Positions 16,339-24,383 of a stretch of 64,000 nt of DNA are shown here, piece after piece. The notes under the pieces are model-generated. The model saw nothing but the letters and a program-made list of their open reading frames with translations, made no database searches and was not told the origin of the DNA. This DNA is from an uncultured Alphaproteobacteria bacterium. Its GTDB lineage: Bacteria > Pseudomonadota > Alphaproteobacteria > RF32 > CAG-239. Positions within the stretch are counted from its first letter, which is position 1. Every line of letters begins with the position of its first letter. The translations under genes and the position numbers were made by a program. The stretch is taken from assembly GCA_934273635.1 (NCBI GenBank), contig CAKQSV010000002.1, positions 62,001-126,000 on the forward strand, in the 5' to 3' direction.

Positions 16339-17727
16339 CTATTGCGCCGAAGCATTAACCTGTGATGATTTGTCATCCGGCACATAGATTAAATCAATTG
16401 CGTTGTTTTTGAGAAAATCTTTGCTTTTGCCGTTGCGCACAATATCGATTCCGTTTTCATCATAAAATTCGCAAACTTCGCCATAGGTCAGTTTGGAGGC
16501 GTACTCGTCTTTCCATGACAGGCTCTCAGGAGCAACGTGTTGTTCCTTGGCAATCCGGTTCAGAATAATCTTTTGGCGTAGTTGCTCCAGTTCTTTATAA
16601 ACCGCAACTTTAGCCGCTGACATAATCTCAGGCGTGATGATTTCATCGCGAGCCCGTTTGAGAGTATAGCCTCGTTGTGCGAGGGCGTGTGTCAAATGAT
16701 TAATATCTTTATCCAAAAAATCGCTTAAATCTTGCGGATAATACTGCATATTATAACCCTCTTGCTCACAAACCTGCGGTAAAACATCAAAATTGCGATA
16801 TAAAAAGCCGATAGAGGCGCCGACTTTTTCAGCCTCTTCATCCGTGAACACGCTATTATTCACCGCCTGAAAGGGAATATTGCCCCAGAAATTTGCCAAG
16901 CCCAAAACAATAATCACAACCTCAAAAAAGTGAAAGCGTTTTTCCAGCGGTTTTCTTAACTTTTGAGTCGTGTATCGGTTGACAGACGCCTGCACCGGCA
17001 CGATACAAAAAGGATAAATAATCGTCAGGATAGTCAGCAGACTTATTGCGGCTATGGATTGTTTTTCAGACACGACGCCGTTGTAAACCAAATAATAGAG
17101 AAACAAAGTTGCCACAAAAATTAAACCGCAACAAACGCCATTGAAAGTGAAAGACCGCTTATCTTTGGTGGTGATTTTGATTGTATCAAACAAAGAAACC
17201 GCGGTAAGATTAAAGTATAAACATCTAAAGAAAGATATAACTCTGTCGTTGGTGGCTTTTTGGTAGTTATCCCAGTTTTTGAAACTCCAATAAACACTGT
17301 ATAAACCACCGCTCAAAATAGAACAAATAATCAACCGTGGCAAAGAAATCGCAAAATATTCGGTCTCTTGGTTCGGTTCAATCGGGTTGATACCGTCAAG
17401 ACCAACTGACAGGTCAATTTTTTGCCGACTGAGAAGAACATTAGCCGACAGACCGGCGGCAAAGTGAGACAAAGCCACGCCCACCAAAAATGCGACTTCA
17501 AAGGGAGCGACAAGCATAAAGAGGAGCGAAAGCACAAACGGCAAAACCATGAACAAAAGAAACGGACCGGCCAAACCTTTGTAAAAAAAGTAAAGCATCG
17601 AGAAAATAAACGCCCATACGTTAAACAGAGCAATAGGCTCCTCTTCTTCATCTGTTTTGAGCGTGGTTCTCGCGGTTCCGGTGCTTCTGAGTGAGGTTTT
17701 TGCGGTTGTTTTGGCAGTGGTTCTCAT
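16339..17727 (-). CDS. Multi-pass membrane protein, DUF4234/DUF805-like
   Basis: The protein has about 462 residues from ATG 17727. An ATG at 17820 would add 31 residues, but GGGAC sits 8 bases before 17727. A Thr/Arg-rich cytosolic head (MRTTAKTTAKTSLRSTGTAR) and acidic DEEEE precede two hydrophobic hairpins (about 38-85). The family mark SGGLYSVYWSFKNWDNYQKATN follows, typical of small cytoplasmic-face membrane domains (DUF4234-like). More membrane spans follow to about residue 300. The soluble C-terminal 150 residues are charged and unrecognised. It is probably co-transcribed with the ankyrin gene. Function unknown. Confidence 0.6.
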   Translation of the reverse strand: MRTTAKTTAKTSLRSTGTARTTLKTDEEEEPIALFNVWAFIFSMLYFFYKGLAGPFLLFMVLPFVLSLLFMLVAPFEVAFLVGVALSHFAAGLSANVLLSRQKIDLSVGLDGINPIEPNQETEYFAISLPRLIICSILSGGLYSVYWSFKNWDNYQKATNDRVISFFRCLYFNLTAVSLFDTIKITTKDKRSFTFNGVCCGLIFVATLFLYYLVYNGVVSEKQSIAAISLLTILTIIYPFCIVPVQASVNRYTTQKLRKPLEKRFHFFEVVIIVLGLANFWGNIPFQAVNNSVFTDEEAEKVGASIGFLYRNFDVLPQVCEQEGYNMQYYPQDLSDFLDKDINHLTHALAQRGYTLKRARDEIITPEIMSAAKVAVYKELEQLRQKIILNRIAKEQHVAPESLSWKDEYASKLTYGEVCEFYDENGIDIVRNGKSKDFLKNNAIDLIYVPDDKSSQVNASAQ

Positions 17728-17907
17728 ATCGCGTCCCTTTGGCAATAATTGGTTTAATATGCGGTTGATGATATATAACTCCGCCTCTAAAGTCAATTTA
17801 TTTGGAAAATATAAAGACATTTCTTATCCGGCAAAAGCAAATTTCCTTTACTTAAAATAGCAAAAGTTTTATACTTAAATTAGTTTAGTAAGTATGGGAG
17901 AAAAAAG

Positions 17908-18516
17908 ATGCCTAGAATTCAGTTATCATTGGAAGAGACGAACCAGAGAGATAAAGAAAGCCGAATTAAAGATTTGCAAAACACGATTAAACGCGAAAAA
18001 ATTTTTAACAACGCTCGTCCGCGCTCAGAGGAAGATTTGGCTCGTTTCGGGGACATTTCCGATGTGTCAGAGGCAAGTATCCGCTTGAAAAATAACGAAA
18101 CATTTGAAATTAGAGACGGTCACTTGTCTCGATACATAAGTGCCGACGGTGTAAAATTTGAGTTTTATGACGATGGCAATGTGCGCCGTAAGAGTTTTGA
18201 CGAGCGATTTAGTAGTGTGCGCCAAACATCTTATGCGCCGGACGGCAAGGTAACCGAAGAGCGTTTTGATGACGGACGAACTCTCACATATGACGCTGAC
18301 GGCAATGTGGTGGTGTCTGAGGGCAAACGGGGGGCTAATCGCACTAATTTGGATGAGATTATTGAAATGTCTGATAAACAGCCGACCGAGGATGATTTGA
18401 AAGCTTATCTGCGCCGAAAGAGAGATGAGCGCGGAGATACCGCCGGCGCAGCTCCGGTTTTGTCTCCGGTCGAGCGTAAGCTCTTCAAAACCATGCTAGA
18501 CAAAAAACAACGGTAA
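17908..18516 (+). CDS. Hypothetical protein with YD-like repeat core
   Basis: This 202-residue soluble protein has a charged helical head (SLEETNQRDKESRIKDLQNTIKREKIF) and a core of short beta turns with repeating D-G-x pattern: ISADGVKFEFYDDGNV, YAPDGKVTEERFDDGRTLTYDADGNV. This recalls YD or MORN-type repeats, but there are too few units to be sure. The tail is basic (LRRKRDERGD, KLFKTMLDKKQR). GGGAG lies 7 bases before ATG 17908 and an AT-rich promoter is probable upstream (TTTTATACTTAAAT). It ends at a bidirectional terminator. Function unknown. Confidence 0.6.
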   Translation: MPRIQLSLEETNQRDKESRIKDLQNTIKREKIFNNARPRSEEDLARFGDISDVSEASIRLKNNETFEIRDGHLSRYISADGVKFEFYDDGNVRRKSFDERFSSVRQTSYAPDGKVTEERFDDGRTLTYDADGNVVVSEGKRGANRTNLDEIIEMSDKQPTEDDLKAYLRRKRDERGDTAGAAPVLSPVERKLFKTMLDKKQR

Positions 18517-18582
18517 TGCATTGAAAAATAAGTAGGCATTTTGTGGTCAAATGTCAAACTAATTTTACTTAATCCGGCACAT

Positions 18583-18621
18583 AAAAAAAGCCTTAGATTG
18601 AAATATCTAAGGCTTTTTTTT
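18583..18621. terminator. Bidirectional terminator
   Basis: AAAAAAAGCCTTAGAT and ATCTAAGGCTTTTTTT form a perfect long stem around six bases, with T-runs in both directions. Confidence 0.9.
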
Positions 18622-18635
18622 GATTGTTTGAAAGA

Positions 18636-19349
18636 TTATTCTTCACGCAATTTATAACGATCTGTATAAATGCGCCACAGCCAGCTGTAGTCTTTACTGT
18701 CTCGCAAGTCTCTGTAAGCTCTTTCCGAAACATCATAGCGTTTGACATATTCCTTGAACAAGTCGCGACGGTCTAGGTTGGCATATTCAAAAAAGCGTTC
18801 TTCGGTCGTCTTGCGATTATCATACCACGGTTGCGTATTTTGCGGGTCATAAAACGACGATTGTTTGAAACACGCGCGCAACAAATCATGAAAAACCTTT
18901 TCCAAATGCTTATTTTGTTCTAGCTCCACCGGCCAATCAAGGTCTTCTTCACAGAACTTTTCATAAGCCAAATCCGGACGCTTGCGCACCAGATAGTTCA
19001 CCAAATGCTCGCGACGCAAATCAAACAAATGCCATACGGCCTGTTCGCTCAACGGTTGATGTTTGAGATAATCAAACAACATTTTCACCTCGCCGTTTTG
19101 CGCCAACATCAGCTGCACCTCGAGGCTTGGTTGATACAAACGGCAATAAACCTCAAACATACGGTATTGATGCTCCGTCACCATCAGCTTTTCTGCTTTG
19201 TCCGAATCACCATATTTGAAATCATAAAAGCGCAGGTAAACCACCAGATTTTGAAAAATTTCTTCTGAAATATCCGCCAACATCAGATACTTTAACAAGT
19301 CATCTTCCTTAAGTTTGGCGTCAATACTAATCAGTCTGTTATCTTCCAT
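18636..19349 (-). CDS. Hypothetical helical protein
   Basis: I do not recognise this 237-residue protein. It has no signal or membrane segment. It is wholly helical, with repeated short helix pairs (EHQYRMFEVYCRLYQPSLEVQLMLAQNGEVKMLFDYLKHQPLSEQAVWHLFDLRREHLVNYLVRKRPDL) reminiscent of HEAT or Sel1-like solenoids. The C-terminus is rich in Tyr, Asp and Arg. Units of LxxxQLMLAQNGEVKMLFDYLK type resemble those of ankyrin-like 'variant leucine-rich' proteins, but no family can be named. Its promoter contains the 12-base motif also found before the genes at 6893 and 35019. No SD is visible. Confidence 0.55.
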   Translation of the reverse strand: MEDNRLISIDAKLKEDDLLKYLMLADISEEIFQNLVVYLRFYDFKYGDSDKAEKLMVTEHQYRMFEVYCRLYQPSLEVQLMLAQNGEVKMLFDYLKHQPLSEQAVWHLFDLRREHLVNYLVRKRPDLAYEKFCEEDLDWPVELEQNKHLEKVFHDLLRACFKQSSFYDPQNTQPWYDNRKTTEERFFEYANLDRRDLFKEYVKRYDVSERAYRDLRDSKDYSWLWRIYTDRYKLREE

Positions 19350-19399
19350 AAAATATAAGTAAATTTATAATACAACAAAATAATTCTTTTAACTCAAGT

Positions 19400-19428
19400 A
19401 ATATAGCGCATTTTTTGTCTAAAGTCCA
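19400..19428 (-). promoter_or_regulatory. Promoter of the gene at 19349, shared extended -10 motif
   Basis: On the minus strand -35 TGGACT (19428-19423), 17-base spacer, -10 TATATT (19405-19400). The motif AAATGCGCTATA (19413-19402) matches the 6836 and 35082 copies with one changed base. Confidence 0.5.
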
Positions 19429-19454
19429 GAAGTTTTAATTTATGTTATACGGGC

Positions 19455-19483
19455 TTGACAAAGTCTCTTAAACTTTGCATACT
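19455..19483 (+). promoter_or_regulatory. Strong promoter of metK
   Basis: TTGACA (19455-19460), a 17-base spacer and CATACT (19478-19483). Transcription would begin near 19490, giving a 75-base leader that contains the SAM-II-like element. Confidence 0.75.
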
Positions 19484-19492
19484 CTGCGACGT

Positions 19493-19557
19493 GAGGCGCG
19501 GTTTGCCTCCGGTGGATTTAACCTGAATTGTCCCACGAAAGAGGACTAAAAAAGGAG
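19493..19557 (+). promoter_or_regulatory. SAM-II-like riboswitch in the metK leader
   Basis: The leader contains GATTTAACC-x-GAATTG (19515-19530) and GACTAAAAAAGG (19544-19555). These are the two conserved blocks of SAM-II (metA motif) aptamers, whose Sargasso Sea representative reads GAUUUAACC..AUUGC and GCUAAAAAGG. Stem P1 would be GTGG (19512-19515) with CCAC (19533-19536). Pseudoknot pairs would be GTC (19530-19532) with GAC (19544-19546) and CC (19522-19523) with GG (19554-19555). The last pair uses the ribosome site AAGGAG, so SAM binding should block translation of metK. A further hairpin GAGGC/GCCTC (19493-19509) lies at the 5' side. Class SAM-V, which shares this core, is an alternative. 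Confidence 0.72.
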
Positions 19558-19564
19558 ATTTGAT

Positions 19565-20578
19565 ATGCAGAAAACTGCTGAAGCGGTGTCTTTGGGACAC
19601 CCTGATAAAATTTGTGATTATATTTCAAGCTACATTTTAGACCGTATGATTGAGCAAGACCCGAGCGTTTGCTATGCCGTTGAGGTTATGCTCAAAAACA
19701 ACACCGTGATTTTGGGCGGCGAAATTAAGGGCGCTGTGGACTTGACCCTCCTTGAGCAATATATTCTCAAGGCTTTGGCTGAAATCGGATATACGGAAGA
19801 ATACGCCCGTCGCTGGCGCGAATATGCCATTGAGCCAAACAAACTGCAAATCATCAACCTTATCGGACAACAGTCGGCTGATATAAATTTGGGGATTTGT
19901 CATCAGGGTTGGGGCGACCAAGGGGTGTTTGTCGGTTATGCCTGCAAGGGAGAACATTATATCAGCCGCGAGCTTTATTTGGCGCGTAAGCTCAACCGCG
20001 CGCTTTATGAGCACGCCTTAAAATCAGATGATTTGGGCTTGGATATTAAAACACAAATCACACTTGATGATAATGGCGCAGTCAAAACTGCGATTGCCGC
20101 CGTGCCTATGCTTGAAGACATTGATTTAAGCGATTTTGTGGTGCGGACTTTGGGCGAAAAGCCGAAAAATCTTATTATTAACGGCACCGGACGCTACACT
20201 TATCACGCCTCGATTGCCGATTGCGGCGTGACCGGACGCAAACTAGCCTGTGATTTTTATGCCACAGCCTGCCCTATCGGCGGCGGAAGCCCTTGGACGA
20301 AAGACGGCAGCAAAGCAGACCTGACGCTCAATCTGTATGCGCGCAAACTTGCCGTGGAAAATTTGCGCGACAATGACGAGTGTTTTGTTTATTTGTCATC
20401 TTGTATCGGGCGCTCCGAGCTGCCAAGTGTGGTTATCAAAACCATTAAAAACGGGCAAACGACCGAGCGCAATTTGTCTTGCGACCTCAAGCCTCATGAT
20501 TTGATTGCAAAACTGGGGCTGAACAAGCCGATATTCACCAAACTTTGCCGGCAGGGCATTGCCGAAAGCCTTATCTAG
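19565..20578 (+). CDS. metK: S-adenosylmethionine synthetase, short divergent form
   Basis: MetK makes AdoMet from methionine and ATP. At 337 residues this one is about 45 shorter than the E. coli type, but it keeps the motifs. VSLGHPDKICD holds the ATP-binding His and Asp (the usual S-x-GEGHPDK is reduced to S-LGHPDK). WGDQGVFVGYAC corresponds to GDQG, DCGVTGRKLACDFY to the substrate loop, and PIGGGSPWTKDGSKADLT to the GGGAFSGKDPSKVD signature with changes. So it is probably active but divergent. The ribosome site AAGGAG is seven bases from ATG 19565 and forms part of the SAM-II-like leader. Control by its own product is therefore expected. It ends before a strong terminator. Confidence 0.88.
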   Translation: MQKTAEAVSLGHPDKICDYISSYILDRMIEQDPSVCYAVEVMLKNNTVILGGEIKGAVDLTLLEQYILKALAEIGYTEEYARRWREYAIEPNKLQIINLIGQQSADINLGICHQGWGDQGVFVGYACKGEHYISRELYLARKLNRALYEHALKSDDLGLDIKTQITLDDNGAVKTAIAAVPMLEDIDLSDFVVRTLGEKPKNLIINGTGRYTYHASIADCGVTGRKLACDFYATACPIGGGSPWTKDGSKADLTLNLYARKLAVENLRDNDECFVYLSSCIGRSELPSVVIKTIKNGQTTERNLSCDLKPHDLIAKLGLNKPIFTKLCRQGIAESLI

Positions 20579-20589
20579 GGAAAAAAATC

Positions 20590-20616
20590 GGGGGAGCGCA
20601 ACGTCTCCCCTTTTTT
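20590..20616 (+). terminator. Rho-independent terminator of metK
   Basis: GGGGAG pairs with CTCCCC around eight bases, followed by six T. It lies 5 bases before the stop of the convergent nagA. Confidence 0.85.
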
Positions 20617-20620
20617 GAGC

Positions 20621-21778
20621 TTATTGGTCTTTAAACTTGATTTCGCCGTCCACAATGGTTGCTTTGAGGTTTAAGTCTTTGTCAAAGACAATTAAATCGC
20701 CCTGATATTCAGGAATAACAGAACCTATTTGCGCCTGACGGAGGATGCGCGCGGGATTGGCACTCGCAGCCTGCACCGCCTCGGTCAGGCTGAATCCGTA
20801 CTTTATCAGGTTGCGGAAACCGTCAAGCATGGTAATGCCCGACCCCATGATAACATCATCGGACTTGCGCTTGAAACATTTGTCAAAATACAAATCCTCG
20901 TCCGCGGGGATGGTGGTTTTGGCGTATTTGAGGCTATCGGTAACCATCACAATCTGATTGAGCGGCTTGCACTTTTTAATCAAGCGAAACAAATTGGGAT
21001 TAACATGCACGCCGTCGGCTATCAGCTCGCAAGAAATTTCAGGATGAGTCAAAATGGCGCCGACCGTCCCCGGCTCGCGGTGGTGCAACACCCGCATGGC
21101 ATTAAACATATGAGTCGAGTGAAAGATTCCGGCCTGCATCGCCTCTATCATTTGCGGATAGGTGGCATTGGTGTGCCCCGCCTGCAAAATAATGCCGTGT
21201 TGCAGGCAGACAAGTGCCAATTCTCGCATATACTTAAGCTCAGGAGCAACCGTCATATTGATAATTTTACCTTTGCCCACGCGGATAATGCGGTTGAGGT
21301 AAGCCATATCGACCGGCGAAATGCCATTTTTTTGCTGACCACCGATTTTTTCTGGCGACAAAAAAGGTCCTTCAAGGTGCATGCCTAAAATGCGAGCGCC
21401 TTTTTCCTTGCCCATGGCTTTTAAAACTGCTTTCATACGTTTAAACAAATCCGCCTCCGGCGCAGCGCCGATTGTCGGGATAAACGAGGTGACGCCATAA
21501 CGAGGCAACACCTCCGACATTTGCAGAATCGCCCGATAATCTCCGTCATCCGTGCTGTATCCGCCCACGCCGTGAATATGCGTGTCGATAAATCCGGGGG
21601 CAATGTACGCGCCGTTCACATCAATCAATTTGACTTTCGGCGCAAACTTTTTTTGCTTAAAACGGCTCTCGTTATAAACATCGGCAATCTTATCGCCTTT
21701 CAAATAGACCGCACAAGAATCCATTGCCGAAAATCCGGTCAAAACATTAGCATTATGCAGACAGACAGCGTTTTCCAT
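20621..21778 (-). CDS. nagA: N-acetylglucosamine-6-phosphate deacetylase
   Basis: NagA removes the acetyl group from GlcNAc-6-P in amino-sugar and cell-wall recycling. The 385-residue protein has the amidohydrolase fold marks: GFIDTHIHGVGG metal motif near residue 57, HLEGPFLSPEKIGGQQ, AGHTNA, STHMFNAM, ELIADGVHV and the catalytic Asp in VMVTDSL. ATG 21778 is chosen for its GAGGA site and because a longer frame (to 21967) would run through tRNA-Ala. No nagB or transport gene lies nearby, so it is probably part of peptidoglycan or GlcNAc salvage alone. Confidence 0.95.
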   Translation of the reverse strand: MENAVCLHNANVLTGFSAMDSCAVYLKGDKIADVYNESRFKQKKFAPKVKLIDVNGAYIAPGFIDTHIHGVGGYSTDDGDYRAILQMSEVLPRYGVTSFIPTIGAAPEADLFKRMKAVLKAMGKEKGARILGMHLEGPFLSPEKIGGQQKNGISPVDMAYLNRIIRVGKGKIINMTVAPELKYMRELALVCLQHGIILQAGHTNATYPQMIEAMQAGIFHSTHMFNAMRVLHHREPGTVGAILTHPEISCELIADGVHVNPNLFRLIKKCKPLNQIVMVTDSLKYAKTTIPADEDLYFDKCFKRKSDDVIMGSGITMLDGFRNLIKYGFSLTEAVQAASANPARILRQAQIGSVIPEYQGDLIVFDKDLNLKATIVDGEIKFKDQ

Positions 21779-21925
21779 ATTATTTTCCTCTAAGACAACT
21801 GCCTTATAATGACCGGAAAATCGTAAACTTATCGTAAAACAGCCCGACAAAATAAAAAAATTATGCTTAAGGCGCAAAAAACGCTTGATTTTGCCAAAAT
21901 AATATAATAGAAAGTACTTGTCCTT

Positions 21926-22001
<76 letters not shown>

Positions 22002-22012
22002 ATTTTTTAGCA

Positions 22013-22038
22013 ACACACTCTTTTGAGTGTGTTTTTTT
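22013..22038 (+). terminator. Terminator of tRNA-Ala
   Basis: ACACACTC and GAGTGTGT pair around TTTT, followed by a T-run. Confidence 0.85.
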
Positions 22039-22047
22039 ATGCCACAA

Positions 22048-22084
22048 AAAAACCGCTCAAGATCTTATCATCTATGAGCGGTTT
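22048..22084 (-). terminator. Terminator of the phosphatase gene
   Basis: On the minus strand AAACCGCTCA pairs with TGAGCGGTTT around a 15-base loop, then a T-run. Confidence 0.8.
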
Positions 22085-22091
22085 AATTTTT

Positions 22092-22676
22092 TTAATCAAC
22101 CTTTACAAAGGTTTGGGTCTCGGTGTCAAATTGCAAGTGCAGAATTGCGCAGTTGTCATAAGACACATTTTGCAAATCTAATCCACACTGCAGAGCACTG
22201 ATAACGCCTGCGTGACACACAACACCAACGGTGTTTTCAGGAGCCTCGACAATCTTATACAGGCACTTGATGGCGCGGTTAAAAATGTCTTGTTTGCTTT
22301 CTCCGCCCTCAAAATGCTTGTGCCAGTTGCCACGATTTGGAAAGAAGAACTCTGTGATAAAATCACCTTGTTCGATTTTAAGTTCTTGCAAATATCTTCC
22401 CTCGCAACTGCCAAAATAGCCTTCGCGCAAATCTGCCACAATCTCAAGAGAGAGATTGTTATTTGCGGCAAGAATTTTGGCGGCAGTTTGACGCGCTCTA
22501 CGCAAAGACGAGCTGTAAAGTTTTTCCAAACTTAAGTCTTTGACCTTTTGCGCCAACTCTTCTGCCTGCTGCATACCCGTGGCGTTTAATGAATCATCGC
22601 AACCTGAACCTTGCAACTGTTGAGCCAAATTTTTATCTGTTTGGCCATGTCTAAAAATAAATACGTTTTTTGTCAT
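22092..22676 (-). CDS. Histidine phosphatase (phosphoglycerate mutase-like) family protein
   Basis: The 194-residue protein has the catalytic RHG motif (IFRHGQTDKN, residues about 7-16), a second Arg in SSSLRRARQTA, the acid in LREGYFGSCEG, and the second active-site His in VGVVCHAGVI. This is the phosphatase branch (CobC/GpmB/PhoE-like) rather than a glycolytic mutase. The substrate is unknown. ATG 22676 is chosen because the longer frame to 22814 adds a segment that looks like non-coding DNA. The ribosome site is weak (ACAGAAA). It stands alone between a terminator and a divergent gene. Confidence 0.82.
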   Translation of the reverse strand: MTKNVFIFRHGQTDKNLAQQLQGSGCDDSLNATGMQQAEELAQKVKDLSLEKLYSSSLRRARQTAAKILAANNNLSLEIVADLREGYFGSCEGRYLQELKIEQGDFITEFFFPNRGNWHKHFEGGESKQDIFNRAIKCLYKIVEAPENTVGVVCHAGVISALQCGLDLQNVSYDNCAILHLQFDTETQTFVKVD

Positions 22677-22807
22677 AATTTCTGTAATAATATATTTATT
22701 GAGTGGCAATGTAACAAATACACAATTATTTTGCAAGACAAAAAACGCCCTATCATAGCAAAATAGTAATGTTGCATTTTTGCTAGGATATTTTATCGAG
22801 TGAACTA

Positions 22808-22836
22808 TTGACAAAATTGTCTTTAAGCACTATTTT
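22808..22836 (+). promoter_or_regulatory. Promoter of the gene at 22891
   Basis: TTGACA (22808-22813), 17-base spacer, TATTTT (22831-22836). Confidence 0.6.
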
Positions 22837-22890
22837 TAGTCTTGTATTTTTTATTATAAACATATTATTAATTAACTTTATTTCACATTT

Positions 22891-23424
22891 ATGGAAAAAA
22901 TAGTATTTATTGCCTTTGTGGCTGTTGTTGTTTGTTGCGTGTTGATAGTTTGGGGCTATTATTGCATCAAAACCGCGGGCAGACTCGATTCGCTGTTTCA
23001 TCAAAAGTATGACAATCTTGTAGGGTTGAGCGGCTATATTGATAAGAACAGCAAAGTTTTTACTGTCTTGGATAAGGATTTGAGCGATAGCCAGCGCGCC
23101 GCGCTTTTCAAACTGAAATTGCCTGATTTTAGAGGCGCCGTACCTAATCGCATTTACTGCAAGCTGATTGCTGTACATCGCAGTGAGGCTATGAGCGGCT
23201 TTATGGAATTGAAGATTGAGGAAAAAAAGTATGGATTTCGTGCCATAGGTATGACGGATTTGTTTATTCACTTTTGTTCACCCGAAATTGGCGAATTCCG
23301 CGCTCATCGAGAGGATTTTCCTGATGTTAAACTGAACGACATCCGCGACTTCAAATTGCGTGTGAAAAAGAGTTGTCATCTGCTCGGCTATCAATATTTA
23401 TTTTATGTTGACCAGCAGAGATGA
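22891..23424 (+). CDS. Hypothetical single-span membrane protein
   Basis: This 177-residue protein has an N-terminal membrane helix (about 4-26, IVFIAFVAVVVCCVLIVWGYYCI) and a soluble domain of mixed alpha/beta. Small motifs include SGYIDKNSKVFTVLDKDLSD and KLRVKKSCHLLGYQYLFYVDQQR at the end, with a Cys-His pair. I do not recognise the family. No SD is seen before the ATG, which follows an AT-rich leader from the promoter at 22808. A terminator follows at 23433, so it is monocistronic. Function unknown. Confidence 0.55.
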   Translation: MEKIVFIAFVAVVVCCVLIVWGYYCIKTAGRLDSLFHQKYDNLVGLSGYIDKNSKVFTVLDKDLSDSQRAALFKLKLPDFRGAVPNRIYCKLIAVHRSEAMSGFMELKIEEKKYGFRAIGMTDLFIHFCSPEIGEFRAHREDFPDVKLNDIRDFKLRVKKSCHLLGYQYLFYVDQQR

Positions 23425-23432
23425 GAAATTTT

Positions 23433-23471
23433 AAAAGCGACTGAGACCTTTACGTCTCTGCCGCTTTTTTT
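23433..23471 (+). terminator. Rho-independent terminator
   Basis: AAAAGCG/CGCTTTT with inner GAGAC/GTCTC stem and a T-run. Confidence 0.75.
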
Positions 23472-23539
23472 ATGACTTGATTTTTAGAAAAGATACGATA
23501 AAGTTTGTGAAGGTTTTAATTTAAGCAACAGAGGATGTT

Positions 23540-23935
23540 ATGAAATTTTTATCTTATTTATTCGGGGCTTTTTTGTTGGTGGCTTGCTCGGTTCAAAATT
23601 CGGATAGCGGCTTGCGCGGCAATGAATATAAAATGATAAACGCCCCGCATGACGCAGAAATCACTATCGGCTTTTCAACCGACGGCAAGCAATTTTTCGG
23701 CAGCGCCGGTGTTAATCGTTATTTTGGCGATTATAAACTCAAGGGCGATAAACTGGTTCTGAACAATGTTGGCTTGACCATGATGATGGGGCCGGAAGAA
23801 TTGATGGCTGCGGAATCTGAGTTTTTGAAGTTTTTGGAAAATGTGCAAAGTTTCAAACTCGAGGGCACCAAGTTGACCTTAAACGGCAAAGACAAGTCCT
23901 TGGAATTTGACTTTTTGGAAGCTGTCAAAGACTAA
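23540..23935 (+). CDS. META-domain (HslJ-like) lipoprotein
   Basis: The 131-residue protein has a lipoprotein signal (LLVAC lipobox, Cys about 16) and a META domain: SAGVNRYFGDYKLKGDKLVLNNVGLTMMMGPEELMAAESEFLKFLENVQSF. Hallmarks are G-x-N-x-[YF]-x-G, T-M-MMG and E-x-x-FLxxL. HslJ-type proteins are envelope-located and linked to heat or novobiocin tolerance in E. coli. The role here is not set. GAGG lies before the ATG. A promoter of TTGATT ... TAAAGT type is likely near 23475-23505. The stop is 5 bases from the convergent rlmH. Confidence 0.85.
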   Translation: MKFLSYLFGAFLLVACSVQNSDSGLRGNEYKMINAPHDAEITIGFSTDGKQFFGSAGVNRYFGDYKLKGDKLVLNNVGLTMMMGPEELMAAESEFLKFLENVQSFKLEGTKLTLNGKDKSLEFDFLEAVKD

Positions 23936-23940
23936 GAGAC

Positions 23941-24381
23941 TTACTCCCGATGATAGGGATGACCCTCGATGATTTTTTGCACACGGTAGATTTGTTCGCT
24001 GAGTACGGCGCGCATCAGCATATGCGGCAAGGTCAGACGACCGAAAGACAGCAACAAATCTGCCTTGTCACGCGTGCTTTGCAAATGTCCGTCAGCGCCG
24101 CCGATTAAAAAACACAGCTCAGAGCAACCCTCAAGTTGCCAATCGGCGATTTTTTGCGCAAGCTCCAAACTTTTAATATTAACGCCGCGCTCGTCAAGCA
24201 CTATGACTTTTGCGCCGTGCGGAATATGGGATTGCAAAAACTCCGCCTCGTCTTTTTGGGTGGCGTTGTCTTTTTCTTTAATCGTCACGCTCCAACCCGA
24301 GCGCTTGACATATTCGTTGATGATTTGCGCCTCGGGAGAATTGGATTTGCATTTACCTATGGCTAAAATTGTAACTTTCAT
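23941..24381 (-). CDS. rlmH: 23S rRNA (pseudouridine1915-N3)-methyltransferase RlmH
   Basis: This 146-residue SPOUT methyltransferase modifies pseudouridine 1915 in helix 69 of 23S rRNA. Its family marks are visible: LDERGVNIKSLELAQKI, the AdoMet knot motif CFLIGGADGH, and LSFGRLTLPHMLMRAVLSEQIYRVQKIIEGHPYH at the C-terminus. The length is within the normal range of about 155. It follows fliE by 2 bases (24384), so it is probably transcribed at the end of the flgB-flgC-fliE set. Confidence 0.95.
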   Translation of the reverse strand: MKVTILAIGKCKSNSPEAQIINEYVKRSGWSVTIKEKDNATQKDEAEFLQSHIPHGAKVIVLDERGVNIKSLELAQKIADWQLEGCSELCFLIGGADGHLQSTRDKADLLLSFGRLTLPHMLMRAVLSEQIYRVQKIIEGHPYHRE

Positions 24382-24383
24382 GA

